A stretch of 64,000 bases of DNA from Salinimonas marina. GTDB lineage: Bacteria > Pseudomonadota > Gammaproteobacteria > Enterobacterales > Alteromonadaceae. Of this stretch, positions 19,220 to 28,033 are shown one piece after another. The stretch is taken from contig NZ_CP064795.1 of the NCBI RefSeq assembly GCF_015644725.1, forward strand, positions 1,920,501-1,984,500, read 5' to 3'. Within the stretch, counting starts at the first letter, position 1. Every line of letters begins with the position of its first letter. Made by a program: the position numbers and the translations under genes. The notes beneath the pieces were generated by a model. That model was given only the letters and a program-made list of their open reading frames with translations, made no database searches and was not told the origin of the DNA.

Positions 19220-21109
19220 CTACGTTATTGCAGCAGCCATACTGTAGCACTTTGCGCCGGCACTGACAGTGAGGCGGCCGTTGCAGCAACGGTCTTGTTG
19301 TCTTTTTAAGCGGGTAAGCTGGGTAATCCTGGAAAGCTGGGGCGAAAAACGTTCCAGCTGTAGCTCGCTAACATCAGCATTTTTATTCAGCCCCCCCATC
19401 ATAACCGGCATGCCTTGCGGGTCTAGCCTGAAATACACATATATTCCCGCTTCGGGCACATAATGCAAATAGTTACCGGTGACTGCCTCGGGATGCTGCT
19501 GTCGAAATGCCAGCAAAGTACGCAGGCGATTCTGCGCCTTTTGCTGTTGGGGATCCAGACCTTCTCCGGTCACTGCATGTTGCTGGTGATGAGGCCAGCC
19601 GCCGGGAAAGTCACTGCGGATGATACCGTGTTGGTCAGTACCAGGGTTAGCCATCAGCACCTCGGTACCGTAAAAAATCTGCGGGATCCCCCGGCTGGTC
19701 AGAAGGTAGGTCATGGCCATATCCCTCAGCGCATAATTTTCCTCCAGCTGAGTAAAAATTCGACTCATATCCTGATTATCGGTAAAGGTCACCAGATTAT
19801 ACGGGTCCCCATATAAGGCATCACTGGCCAGTATGCCGTAGAGCTCAATCAGGCCACTGCCCCAGCTTTCTTCATTGGTTAATGCATTAACCAGGGCCTG
19901 CTGCAGTGGAAAATCCATGACGCTGGGCAACGATGACTGATAACCATCGGCCGGGTGAGAGCCTTGCTGCCAGTACGAGGTAATCACCGGGTTTGTGGTC
20001 CATTCTTCACCGACAATATTCAGTTGCGGGTATTGGTTCATCAGGGCTTTGGTCCAGCGACTCAAAAATGCTTTATCTGAATAGGAGTAGGTATCCACCC
20101 GAATGCCACTTAGTCCGGCGTATTCAACCCACCATATGGCATTTTGTATCAGAAAAGTGGCCAGAAACGGATTCTGCTGATTAAGATCTGGCATGGTGGG
20201 AACAAACCAGCCATCGCTGAAGGCTTTTTTATCGGCCTCGACCCCATGGATATCATGCAGGGCTTCCCGTCGATGGGTGGTGGGCGAAAATTCCCCGCCG
20301 TGATGTACCCAGTCTGCAGCAGGCAAATCATCCATCCACGGATGCTTGGAACCGATATGATTGAGCACCACATCCATAATAATACCCATATCACGCTGGC
20401 CGGCCTCATGGCTTAACCGGCGATACAGCGAATTCGATCCGTACCGTGGATCGATACGGTAATGATCGGTAATGGCATAGCCATGATAGGAGTAACTGTC
20501 CATGGCATTTTCCAGCAATGGCATCGACCAGATTTGGGTAAAGCCCATATGCTGCAAATAATCCAGATGGTTGAGGATGCCCTGGATATCGCCACCGTGG
20601 CGGCCGCCGGGGGCGTCTGGCTGATGCTTGTCACTAAGACCGGCAATACTATCATTATCCATATCGCCATTAGCAAAACGGTCAGGCGCTACCAGATAGA
20701 TGGTCTCCTGCTGATCAAACCCGCGGTCATTGCCGGGCTTCCGGCTATTGAGCGTGTAGGTGAACTGGCCGGTGGTGACGCCCTGCTTGGTGAGAGTGAA
20801 TAAAAATTCGTCTGGTTCGGCCTCGCTCAAATCAAGATCGATAAATAAATAATTCGGGCTATCCAAAGAAGCAATGTTAATTATTTTCAGCGAGGGGTGG
20901 TCTACCGTTACCTGGCTATGGGCAATATTATCGCCGCGCACCATTAACTGCAGTTGTTCGTTGTGCATGCCCGTCCACCAGGTGGGCGGGACGACTGTGG
21001 TGCTATTGGCACCGGACTCAGGGGCGGCTACCGCCATGCTCAATGACATCCAGCCAGCCAGAACAATCAACCTACCGGTTTGTTCAAGTGTGCGCAAAAC
21101 GCCCTGCAT
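19220..21109 (-). CDS. Periplasmic GH13 enzyme with cyclomaltodextrinase-type N-domain
   Basis: The product of about 629 residues starts MQGVLRTLEQTGRLIVLAG, a signal peptide likely cut after AVAA. Upstream in-frame residues look non-coding. The N-terminal beta domain (VPPTWWTGMHNEQLQLMV) is typical of cyclomaltodextrinase/neopullulanase N-domains. The GH13 barrel shows region I DVVLNHIG, region II SGIRVDTYSY and region III IVGEEW. Region IV reads TFTDNQDMSRI, with Gln where His is nearly universal. It probably degrades maltodextrins or cyclodextrins in the periplasm. The transporter gene follows 36 bp downstream. A 14-bp operator-like site lies about 93-106 bp upstream of the start. Confidence 0.9.
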   Translation of the reverse strand: MQGVLRTLEQTGRLIVLAGWMSLSMAVAAPESGANSTTVVPPTWWTGMHNEQLQLMVRGDNIAHSQVTVDHPSLKIINIASLDSPNYLFIDLDLSEAEPDEFLFTLTKQGVTTGQFTYTLNSRKPGNDRGFDQQETIYLVAPDRFANGDMDNDSIAGLSDKHQPDAPGGRHGGDIQGILNHLDYLQHMGFTQIWSMPLLENAMDSYSYHGYAITDHYRIDPRYGSNSLYRRLSHEAGQRDMGIIMDVVLNHIGSKHPWMDDLPAADWVHHGGEFSPTTHRREALHDIHGVEADKKAFSDGWFVPTMPDLNQQNPFLATFLIQNAIWWVEYAGLSGIRVDTYSYSDKAFLSRWTKALMNQYPQLNIVGEEWTTNPVITSYWQQGSHPADGYQSSLPSVMDFPLQQALVNALTNEESWGSGLIELYGILASDALYGDPYNLVTFTDNQDMSRIFTQLEENYALRDMAMTYLLTSRGIPQIFYGTEVLMANPGTDQHGIIRSDFPGGWPHHQQHAVTGEGLDPQQQKAQNRLRTLLAFRQQHPEAVTGNYLHYVPEAGIYVYFRLDPQGMPVMMGGLNKNADVSELQLERFSPQLSRITQLTRLKRQQDRCCNGRLTVSAGAKCYSMAAAIT

Positions 21110-21201
21110 GGTGCTCTTCCCTATTATTAAAATTATCGTTACAACCTGACACTGCAAGGTTAACAGAATGTTGCTCTTGCCTGTACGGCTAAGCACCGGC
21201 T

Positions 21202-21215
21202 TGCATACGTATTCA
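21202..21215. promoter_or_regulatory. LacI-type operator-like site 1 (TGCATACGTATTCA)
   Basis: This near-palindrome with a central CG is identical to the copies at 24288 and 43752. It lies upstream of the GH13-transporter-GH13 operon and also in the intergenic region of the divergent 201-residue gene. It is probably bound by the LacI regulator encoded at 14976. Confidence 0.75.
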
Positions 21216-21586
21216 GAACACTTTTTAGTCCCGGAAAAATGGCGTAAAGCCATCTGATAATGAGCGGCAAACAAAGTGATGGTGCTGGGGATCTGTCCAA
21301 AAATAAAATTTTGCTAAAGCGTCATTTATGTAGCTTGGCTATTGGAAATTTTGTTCTACACTGGAATATACAGAATATGCCTGAAACTCTTATTGCCAAC
21401 CCTGTAAAGGACTCCCACCGCTTATCAAGTGGCCTTTGAATATGGCACATTACGACCACCAGGCAAGGCTTCTGAGGCTCTGCGGCCCTGCAGTAACCGC
21501 GGCAGAACACACCCAAACACTCTTGAGTGCTGCACGTGCGGCTGTATGTTTAATCACGGTGTAGCCATAAGCACAAGGATTTATAT
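21216..21586. other. Leader/intergenic region before the 201-residue gene
   Basis: About 370 bp lie between the operator-like site and the start of the plus-strand unknown gene. The last 150 bp are GC-richer than the upstream part and hold several short inverted repeats, such as CACT-CTTG-AGTG at 21518-21529 and the palindrome GCACGTGC at 21532-21539. No open frame with a good start was seen. A structured 5' leader is possible but no known riboswitch pattern was recognised. Confidence 0.35.
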
Positions 21587-22192
21587 ATGCTTAACCCAAC
21601 CATTTTAGGGCTGGCTAATGCACTGAATGCCTTTCATCCGCGTTCGCCGGTCAGCTACCTGCAGGTGGCTCACTATTGTCGGAATGTGTCGTTGGATATT
21701 CTCAAAAAAATGACCCACGAGGTTGAATCCTCCTCAGGTCATAAGGGGCTCTCCCCAGAGGTGATTGTAGAGCAGGTCACCCCCGTCGACTTTCAGGAAA
21801 GCTATCTGTTGGCTGAAGTTCGCGGAGTGCCCCGTATGATGGGCCGTCATTTTGTCAGTATGCCCATCGATGAGCGCTGTAAAGGCAGATTGATGGCCAT
21901 GTCCCAGGGCTGCGCGCGCAATGATGTGCTTATGATATGCGACATCGCGCCGCACGCCCGCTATATTGCCCTGCCCTATGGCGTTAGCCCGGCGAAGGTA
22001 ACGGTAGAGGATCTGGACCAGTTTGATCACGGGGTTTCCGACATCGTCGTCAGAGTAGAGCGTGCTACTGTCACCTTCAGTAAGCTTTATGATGTGGGCG
22101 GCGCGCCCACTGAATTTCTCACCCAGAGTACGCTGCTTGAGGATATCTATGAAAATAACGGAATGCTGGTGTCAGCCAGTGTTCTGAGCTAA
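21587..22192 (+). CDS. Unknown protein, 201 residues, within the starch locus
   Basis: No family was recognised. The 201-residue product starts MLNPTILGLANALNAFHPRSP, has no signal peptide or membrane helix and looks like a soluble cytoplasmic protein. Notable stretches are VAHYCRNVSLDILKKMTHEVE, GVPRMMGRHFVSMPIDERCKG and DIAPHARYIALPYGVSP. It contains three cysteines, at CRN, CKG and CARND positions, plus one in MICDI. An AAGGA ribosome-binding site precedes the ATG. It is the only plus-strand gene between the two GH13 transcription units and is divergent from the operon at 21109. Codon use and composition look like those of its neighbours. Confidence 0.75.
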   Translation: MLNPTILGLANALNAFHPRSPVSYLQVAHYCRNVSLDILKKMTHEVESSSGHKGLSPEVIVEQVTPVDFQESYLLAEVRGVPRMMGRHFVSMPIDERCKGRLMAMSQGCARNDVLMICDIAPHARYIALPYGVSPAKVTVEDLDQFDHGVSDIVVRVERATVTFSKLYDVGGAPTEFLTQSTLLEDIYENNGMLVSASVLS

Positions 22193-22295
22193 ACGCTTTC
22201 GCTCAGTATGGGTAGACAATCAGTGCTGGCAACAAGAGCGCGTGATAAACGCGCCCTTGTTATCAGATTACCTTGCACCTGTATCTGTTAATACA

Positions 22296-24212
22296 TTACT
22301 CGCTGTGGTTAGCTGCAACGGTTAACTCGATAATCTGCGCGTCCGTGGCCGCCACATTTACCTGAACCTGTATACGGTTATGCTGCTGCATTAACGGTAT
22401 CGTTGTCCCGCTCAATAGCGAATATGCTGTAACCGCGGTGCCGGCCGCCAAACCGGTATGACTTATTGGAATATTCAGGTTTACCTGCTGTTCAGAGTCA
22501 GAAAAATTACTGAGCACCAGCAGCGCCTGGTGTGGGTCACTTCGCACAAAGCTATATACCTGGTCACCCTCACCTGATTTGACCGCCTGATTGGCTAGCA
22601 AGCTATGCATCTTGCCTTGCATGGCCGGATGATAAGCTGCCAGATTCAGTACGTTGGTATAAAAACGGCGTAAAGCCTGTTCATCATCGGTCAACTGTCC
22701 GCCATCAAACTTGCCATCGTTCATCCAACGCTGATGAGCAGGAACACCGGCATAATCGAAGATACTGGTGCGCGATGGATCACCAAATCCCATGTCTTCG
22801 CTGCCATCTTCTCCTACTTCCTGGCCAAAATACAACATGTATGGGGCATCACTTTTTAATGCTGAAACCGCCAGCGCCGGCTTCCCCCTCTGTGCATCAC
22901 CGGCAAAGGGTTCACTGGCAATTCGTTGCTCATCGTGGTTTTCCAGAAAGTGAAGCATGGATGACTCAATATCGCTGACCCGGGCCGCTACGTCATCCAA
23001 CGACGTTACTGAGTCTTGCTGCTGCATTACCCGTTTCAGGGTATCGTAAAACCCGACTTTATCGTACAGATAGTCCATCAGTCCGCGGTGCAGGTAATCC
23101 CGATAACGTTCAGGCTGATATACTTCGGCCAGCAAAAAGGCATCGGGTTTATGGTGCTTGATGGAGGCGTTCAAAAACGACCAGAATTCAACCGGTACCA
23201 TTTCAGCCATATCAAAACGAAAACCATCTACGCCTTTATCTAACCAGAACAGCGCAATTTCGCGCATACGATACCAGGCATCGGGAAGATCCTGGTTCTG
23301 CCAGAAAGCATAGTGTTTGGCATAAGGCTTGTTGGCAAAGTGCACAGGCAGTGCCGGAAAATCAAAACTTCCATCAGGTTTAACACCATAGTTAAGCTTG
23401 ACGGTCTCATACCAGTCACTCGCGCTGGGTTGAGCTGAGCGGGCGCCATTGCCGGTCCATTTTGCCGGCGTTTCATCAAACTGACCATCTGCCAGAGGAT
23501 GTGCGGCACCGCCCAGCGGATGAAAGTTTCCAGGATGCTCAGGCACTGCAAATGAGGTGCCCGGAACATAGTAAAAATGATTATCACGCTGGTATTGCTG
23601 AGCCGGGTCATCATTGCTACCCAACGCAGGAACGCCCGCTGGTGTATTGACAGATTCGTAATGCCGGGCGACATGGTTTGGCACAATATCAATGATCACT
23701 TTCATGCCGTGGGCGTGGGTACGTTTAATGAGGGCTTCAAACTCAGCCATTCTTCGGGCCGGATCCTGTGCTAAATCCGGGTCCACATTATAATAATCTT
23801 TTACCGCATACGGTGAGCCTGCCCGGCCTTTGATGACATCGGGGTCATCCAGACTGATGCCATAGGCGGTATAGTCGGTGGTGGTGACATGATGAGGCAC
23901 ACCGGTAAACCAGATATGGGATACCCCCAGCTGCCGGATTTCTGATAATGCGGTATCAGAAAAGTCAGCAAATTTACCGACGCCGTTTTGTTCTATAGAT
24001 CCCCAGGGCACATTATTACTGTTGGTATTCCCAAACAGGCGTGTAAAAACCTGATACACCACGGGCTTTTGCTGAGTCTGGGATGGGGCCTGAGTTATCG
24101 GGGCTGTAGCGGGCATGGTTTCACGCGTATCAGAGACATTGCAGGCACTTAGTATAAGCGTACAAACAGCGGTGAGCGAGAAACGAAGGCCTGAGGCAGA
24201 GATGGGGCGCAT
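22296..24212 (-). CDS. GH13 alpha-amylase lipoprotein
   Basis: The 638-residue protein has a lipoprotein signal ending TLILSACNVSD and a complete GH13 catalytic set. Region I is IIDIVPNHVARH, region II with the nucleophile is GFRFDMAEM, region III with the acid/base is LLAEVYQPE and region IV is FLENHDEQR. A C-terminal beta-sandwich (domain C) ends near NVAATDAQIIELTVAANHSE. It probably works on starch or maltodextrin as an outer-membrane-anchored or periplasmic enzyme. It is transcribed alone, with the operator-like site 76-89 bp upstream of its start. Confidence 0.92.
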   Translation of the reverse strand: MRPISASGLRFSLTAVCTLILSACNVSDTRETMPATAPITQAPSQTQQKPVVYQVFTRLFGNTNSNNVPWGSIEQNGVGKFADFSDTALSEIRQLGVSHIWFTGVPHHVTTTDYTAYGISLDDPDVIKGRAGSPYAVKDYYNVDPDLAQDPARRMAEFEALIKRTHAHGMKVIIDIVPNHVARHYESVNTPAGVPALGSNDDPAQQYQRDNHFYYVPGTSFAVPEHPGNFHPLGGAAHPLADGQFDETPAKWTGNGARSAQPSASDWYETVKLNYGVKPDGSFDFPALPVHFANKPYAKHYAFWQNQDLPDAWYRMREIALFWLDKGVDGFRFDMAEMVPVEFWSFLNASIKHHKPDAFLLAEVYQPERYRDYLHRGLMDYLYDKVGFYDTLKRVMQQQDSVTSLDDVAARVSDIESSMLHFLENHDEQRIASEPFAGDAQRGKPALAVSALKSDAPYMLYFGQEVGEDGSEDMGFGDPSRTSIFDYAGVPAHQRWMNDGKFDGGQLTDDEQALRRFYTNVLNLAAYHPAMQGKMHSLLANQAVKSGEGDQVYSFVRSDPHQALLVLSNFSDSEQQVNLNIPISHTGLAAGTAVTAYSLLSGTTIPLMQQHNRIQVQVNVAATDAQIIELTVAANHSE

Positions 24213-24287
24213 ACGTTAACTTTCCTAACAGAGATTTTCAGCGGATACCAAAAAGCATACCTGTTATAAGAAAGTTAACCTAGCATG

Positions 24288-24301
24288 TGCATACGTATTC
24301 A
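24288..24301. promoter_or_regulatory. LacI-type operator-like site 2 (TGCATACGTATTCA)
   Basis: This 14-mer is identical to the sites at 21202 and 43752. It lies between the GH13 lipoprotein gene it presumably controls and the stop of the upstream acyltransferase gene. Confidence 0.75.
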
Positions 24302-24307
24302 GCGTGC

Positions 24308-25201
24308 TTAGGCGGCGCGCTGTTCTTCGTTGATTTTGGTCAGGATAGACGGCTGATGACGGAATATGGCTCCGAAATTCGGCACTTCCTGTAGCTCGGT
24401 CATAATCTTACGTTGGAAACGTTGCAATGCCGGCGATACCTGTTGCATAAACTCAACCGGAGACAACTGATAGGCAGCACGCTGACCATGGTAATCAATT
24501 TCGTTACCCAGTTGTTCAAAATTGATACCCAGCATCCGTAGGCTTCGGGCCAGACGAGGCTCCATCATGACATAGACATTTTCGATGTCTCGCAACACAC
24601 AGATACTCGCGGCGAAAAAATATAAAGCCAGTGATAAATAGGGAAAGTTACGACCGGGTTTGTCTTTTTTGAAGCCGTTGTTCAGTGATTTTCCGGTGAC
24701 CGGAGACACATTGCTGTCGGACTGGCGGCGACGAAAACGCTTAGGAATAGCCAGACGGGAGATTTCACAAATTGAATGACGTGCATAGCGTTGAGGGCTG
24801 TTTTCATCCATCCGAATTGCGCTGGGGCAGTTTTGTTCGATGGGGAGTAACTGGCCAGGGTGTTGTGGCATAACCAGACGAATGGTTCCGGCACAATCTC
24901 CGGTGGCTTTGTGTTTGATATAGCAACTTAGCGCAAATTCATCAAACTCATCGAATTCCATTTTATTGGGGCGGGTATCTTCAAACCCCATTTCTTCGCA
25001 ATACACCTGATGGCGTGTTTTAAAGCAGGTACGTTGTTCATGTTCTTCGTTTGCCACAACCAGCGTAAAGTGTTCGAAAAAATGATCCGCAGCCGCATCA
25101 ATGATTTTATTCATTTTACGACGAACTACAGGCCGAATCATCTGCTTGATTCCAGGTACTTTATGTACTCTTTTAAATGCATTTAGCAAGCGACGTTTCA
25201 C
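24308..25201 (-). CDS. PEP-CTERM/exosortase system-associated acyltransferase
   Basis: The 297-residue protein resembles the GNAT-like acyltransferases that co-occur with PEP-CTERM/exosortase systems. It has an acyl-homoserine-lactone-synthase-like N-domain (TCFKTRHQVYCEEMGFED) followed by GDCAGTIRLVMP, ICEISRLAIPKRFRRR and a C-terminal YFFAASICVLRDIENVYVMMEPRLARSLR. The start is GTG with a GGGAG ribosome-binding site five bases upstream. No exosortase gene is in the window, but a PEP-CTERM protein is encoded 8 kb away at 32868. The acyl donor and acceptor are not known for the family. Family assignment is from sequence resemblance. Confidence 0.82.
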   Translation of the reverse strand: MKRRLLNAFKRVHKVPGIKQMIRPVVRRKMNKIIDAAADHFFEHFTLVVANEEHEQRTCFKTRHQVYCEEMGFEDTRPNKMEFDEFDEFALSCYIKHKATGDCAGTIRLVMPQHPGQLLPIEQNCPSAIRMDENSPQRYARHSICEISRLAIPKRFRRRQSDSNVSPVTGKSLNNGFKKDKPGRNFPYLSLALYFFAASICVLRDIENVYVMMEPRLARSLRMLGINFEQLGNEIDYHGQRAAYQLSPVEFMQQVSPALQRFQRKIMTELQEVPNFGAIFRHQPSILTKINEEQRAA

Positions 25202-25887
25202 TATGACTCCCGTTTATGAACTTATCGTTATAATTATCTCCTCTTACAAATTACCTTGGTTGCTTTGACTGCCGGGAAAAAGCGCAGGCAGAGTCAGTCT
25301 GGTTAAGAAAATGTCATGCCTGACGGCAGTGTCATTTTTGCTCAACAATTTCTAAGGCAACTTTTGGAAATTCTTTGAAAAAATGAGGATTAATTATTCT
25401 TTGTCAGAGTATATCAACTATTGTGCCAGTGTTGCCTTTTATACGTATAAAGCACTTTGATGTATTTTTTATACCAATACTGTCTGGCACCACGTAATGC
25501 TCCGGCGTCAGACCCCAGGTTTTGCTGAACCAGCAAAAAATGTATCAGCAAAAACAACAAGATCACATTCTTTACACGGGGTGACGTCGATAGCACTTAA
25601 AATCTAAAACAACGGAGATTAGCAAGAATATCCACGGTCGCTCTGACCCTGGAAGTAGACTAAAGGACAACGGAAAAAACAGTGCTTGCGTCCCGGCCCG
25701 GGGGTCTTTGAATTTAGGCTATGGAGATTTTATCAACGGCGGGGACACAAGGTGTATGATTTTGGCTTCACCCATTTTTATATAAGCCTGAAAAAACCGC
25801 GAAAGATGATGATAAACGACACTAACTATATGAATTTCATCTAACTTTTATATCTGTCTGCATTTGGTGACATGCATTGTTTTCGGG
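25202..25887. other. Gene-free 686-bp intergenic region
   Basis: No convincing gene was found. The region is mostly AT-rich and holds the 14-bp perfect palindrome TTTATACGTATAAA at 25438-25451. An imperfect inverted repeat lies around 25309-25340, and a GC-richer patch with a C/G run lies at about 25690-25710. The upstream promoter of the acyltransferase gene and the 3' flank of the methyltransferase gene must lie here. Confidence 0.5.
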
Positions 25888-26427
25888 TTATTTATTGTTC
25901 ACCTGTCCCACCCGGGTACGGTTGTTTTTATCCCGAGAGGCGCGAATCAGGTCATCGCCTGACCGGTATTGAGATTTGGCCATTCGATCGTATAACACCA
26001 CATTCACCGTAGCGGCCAGGTTCATGCAGCCACGGGTAGGTATATACACTACTTTATCGCACCAGCTCAAATCCTGCTGTGATAGCGAGCCATCTTCTGG
26101 GCCGAATACATAAAAGGCATTGTCCGGATGTTCAAATTCCGGCAGCGGCTGTGCCCCTTCAACTAACTCTATCGCTACTGTGGTGGCATTTTGGGGAATG
26201 ACCTCACTGAGCTGCTCAACCCCCACCGTAGGAATGAGCTTGTGCATCGCCTTGGTATCAGCATTAAACTCTTTTGCCCGCCGATAACGCTCGCCCGTAT
26301 AAAAAACACTGGTGGCACCATAGCAACCGGCGGCGCGCAGCACCGAAGCAACATTGACCGCTGACTTGGGATTACACAAACCTATGCTATAAACAGACGG
26401 TAGCGACAGTGGCTGAGAACAGGACAT
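25888..26427 (-). CDS. SpoU/TrmH-family RNA methyltransferase
   Basis: The 179-residue protein has the SPOUT knot pattern. It opens YSIGLCNPKSAVNVASVLRAAG, has YVFGPEDGSLSQQDL in the middle (motif 2) and ends with VVYIPTRGCMNLAATVNVVLYDRM (motif 3). It probably 2'-O-methylates a ribose in tRNA or rRNA using SAM. It is shorter than TrmH or RlmB and lacks an N-terminal RNA-binding domain, so the target cannot be assigned. It is 67 bp downstream of hutH on the same strand but lacks any link to histidine breakdown. Confidence 0.87.
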   Translation of the reverse strand: MSCSQPLSLPSVYSIGLCNPKSAVNVASVLRAAGCYGATSVFYTGERYRRAKEFNADTKAMHKLIPTVGVEQLSEVIPQNATTVAIELVEGAQPLPEFEHPDNAFYVFGPEDGSLSQQDLSWCDKVVYIPTRGCMNLAATVNVVLYDRMAKSQYRSGDDLIRASRDKNNRTRVGQVNNK

Positions 26428-26494
26428 GGCGATTTTATGCTCAAATTAAGGGCGCCAGAGTATGCCAGACTTAGCGCCCCGTGTCATGCCATTC

Positions 26495-28033
26495 TCAATC
26501 CAACACGCTGGTGGTGGTAAGCTCGCGCACCAGGTCTGCTAACCGCTGCTGACTGATCAACGCGGCCGAGGTTTCGATATCGGGCGCAAAATATCGGTCT
26601 TTATCATAAAAGCGCACATTGTCTCGTAACAGCCCGTGCACTTGCTGTAGCGGGGCGCTGGTTTTAAGCGGCGCCCGAAAGTCGATACCCTGCGCGGCGG
26701 CCAGCCATTCAATTGCCAGAATACCGGCGACATTAGAAAATATATCTGCCAGCCGCCGTCCCGCGAACGTGGCCATGGAGACATGATCTTCCTGGTTGGC
26801 CGAGGTTGGCAACGAGTCAATTGATGCCGGATGCGCCAGCGTTTTGTTTTCACTGGCCAGTGCGGCGGCGGTGACCTGGGCAATCATAAAGCCGCTGTTA
26901 ACCCCGCCATTATCAACCAGGAAGGCGGGCAGCCCGCTTAAGCCGCTGTCGATAAGCAATGCCATGCGCCGTTCTGACAGCGCGCCAATCTCGCTTAAAG
27001 CAATGGCCAGGTTATCCGCGGTCATCGCCACAGTTTCTGCGTGAAAATTGCCCCCGGACAAAATTACCTCGTCATCGGCAAACACCAGGGGGTTGTCAGA
27101 GACCCCATTGGCCTCGGTTTGCAGGGTCTGGGCAGCAAAGCGTAGTTGCTGTAACACCGCCCCCATCACCTGCGGCTGACAGCGCAAGGAATAGGGATCC
27201 TGAACTTTCTGGCAGTCCTGATGCGAATCCCCAATGGCTGAGTCTTGCAGTAATTCGCGAAACAACAAAGCTGTATCGCTTTGCGCCTGATGACCGCGAA
27301 CTTCATGAATGCGGCCATCAAAGGGAACCCGTGAACCCAGCGCGGCGTCCACACTTAGGGCGCCGATACCCAGGGCACTCAAATAAGCACTTTCGGTGAA
27401 AAACAACCCCTGTAACGCCAAAGCGGTGGAAGCCTGGGTGCCATTTAATAACGCCAGGCCTTCTTTGGGGGCCAGTGTCATCGGGACGAGACCGGCGGCC
27501 TGTAAGCCTTCCTGGGCGGGTTTACGCTGCTGGTTAATTAGCACCTCCCCTTCCCCTAACAGCACAACGCTCATATGCGCCAGCGGCGCCAGATCGCCTG
27601 AGGCCCCCACCGAGCCTTTGACTGGTATAGCAGGCCAGATTTGCGTGTTGTACAGGGTGATGAGCGCTTCAATAACGTCCAGTCGAATACCCGAATACCC
27701 CCGTGCCAGCGAGTTTATTTTAAGCAACATCAACAGCCGTACACACGACTCACTCATCAGCTCGCCAATACCGGCGGCATGGGACAGCACAATACTTTTT
27801 TGCAGTAGCGCCAGCTCTTGTTTTTCAATGCGGGTATTGGCCAGTAACCCAAAGCCGGTATTGATGCCATAGACCGTGCGGCCTTCCTCGACCACTTTTT
27901 GCACCAGTGCACAAGAGGCCTCGATAGCCTGGTGGGCCTCCCTGGCCAGTTTAATCGGCCGGTGCTGGCGCAGGCATTGGCGGCAATCATCCAGGGTCAG
28001 CTGGCCGGGGTACAATATAAACGGCGCCGTCAT
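26495..28033 (-). CDS. hutH: Histidine ammonia-lyase
   Basis: HutH removes ammonia from histidine to give urocanate, the first step of the Hut pathway. The 512-residue protein shows the prosthetic-group triad Ala-Ser-Gly in [15 protein letters not shown], which cyclises to MIO, with the tyrosine-bearing YGINTGFG and the conserved LNGTQAS. The chosen ATG overlaps the hutU stop as TAATG, supporting coupling; an in-frame upstream extension of 16 codons lies within hutU and was rejected. It is the last gene of the hutC-hutU-hutH arm. Confidence 0.96.
   Translation of the reverse strand: MTAPFILYPGQLTLDDCRQCLRQHRPIKLAREAHQAIEASCALVQKVVEEGRTVYGINTGFGLLANTRIEKQELALLQKSIVLSHAAGIGELMSESCVRLLMLLKINSLARGYSGIRLDVIEALITLYNTQIWPAIPVKGSVGASGDLAPLAHMSVVLLGEGEVLINQQRKPAQEGLQAAGLVPMTLAPKEGLALLNGTQASTALALQGLFFTESAYLSALGIGALSVDAALGSRVPFDGRIHEVRGHQAQSDTALLFRELLQDSAIGDSHQDCQKVQDPYSLRCQPQVMGAVLQQLRFAAQTLQTEANGVSDNPLVFADDEVILSGGNFHAETVAMTADNLAIALSEIGALSERRMALLIDSGLSGLPAFLVDNGGVNSGFMIAQVTAAALASENKTLAHPASIDSLPTSANQEDHVSMATFAGRRLADIFSNVAGILAIEWLAAAQGIDFRAPLKTSAPLQQVHGLLRDNVRFYDKDRYFAPDIETSAALISQQRLADLVRELTTTSVLD

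Noticed and set aside
25414..25596. Minus-strand open frame of 60 codons with a hydrophobic segment
   Set aside because: It would start at GTG with no ribosome-binding site, and nothing in the product resembles a known small protein.
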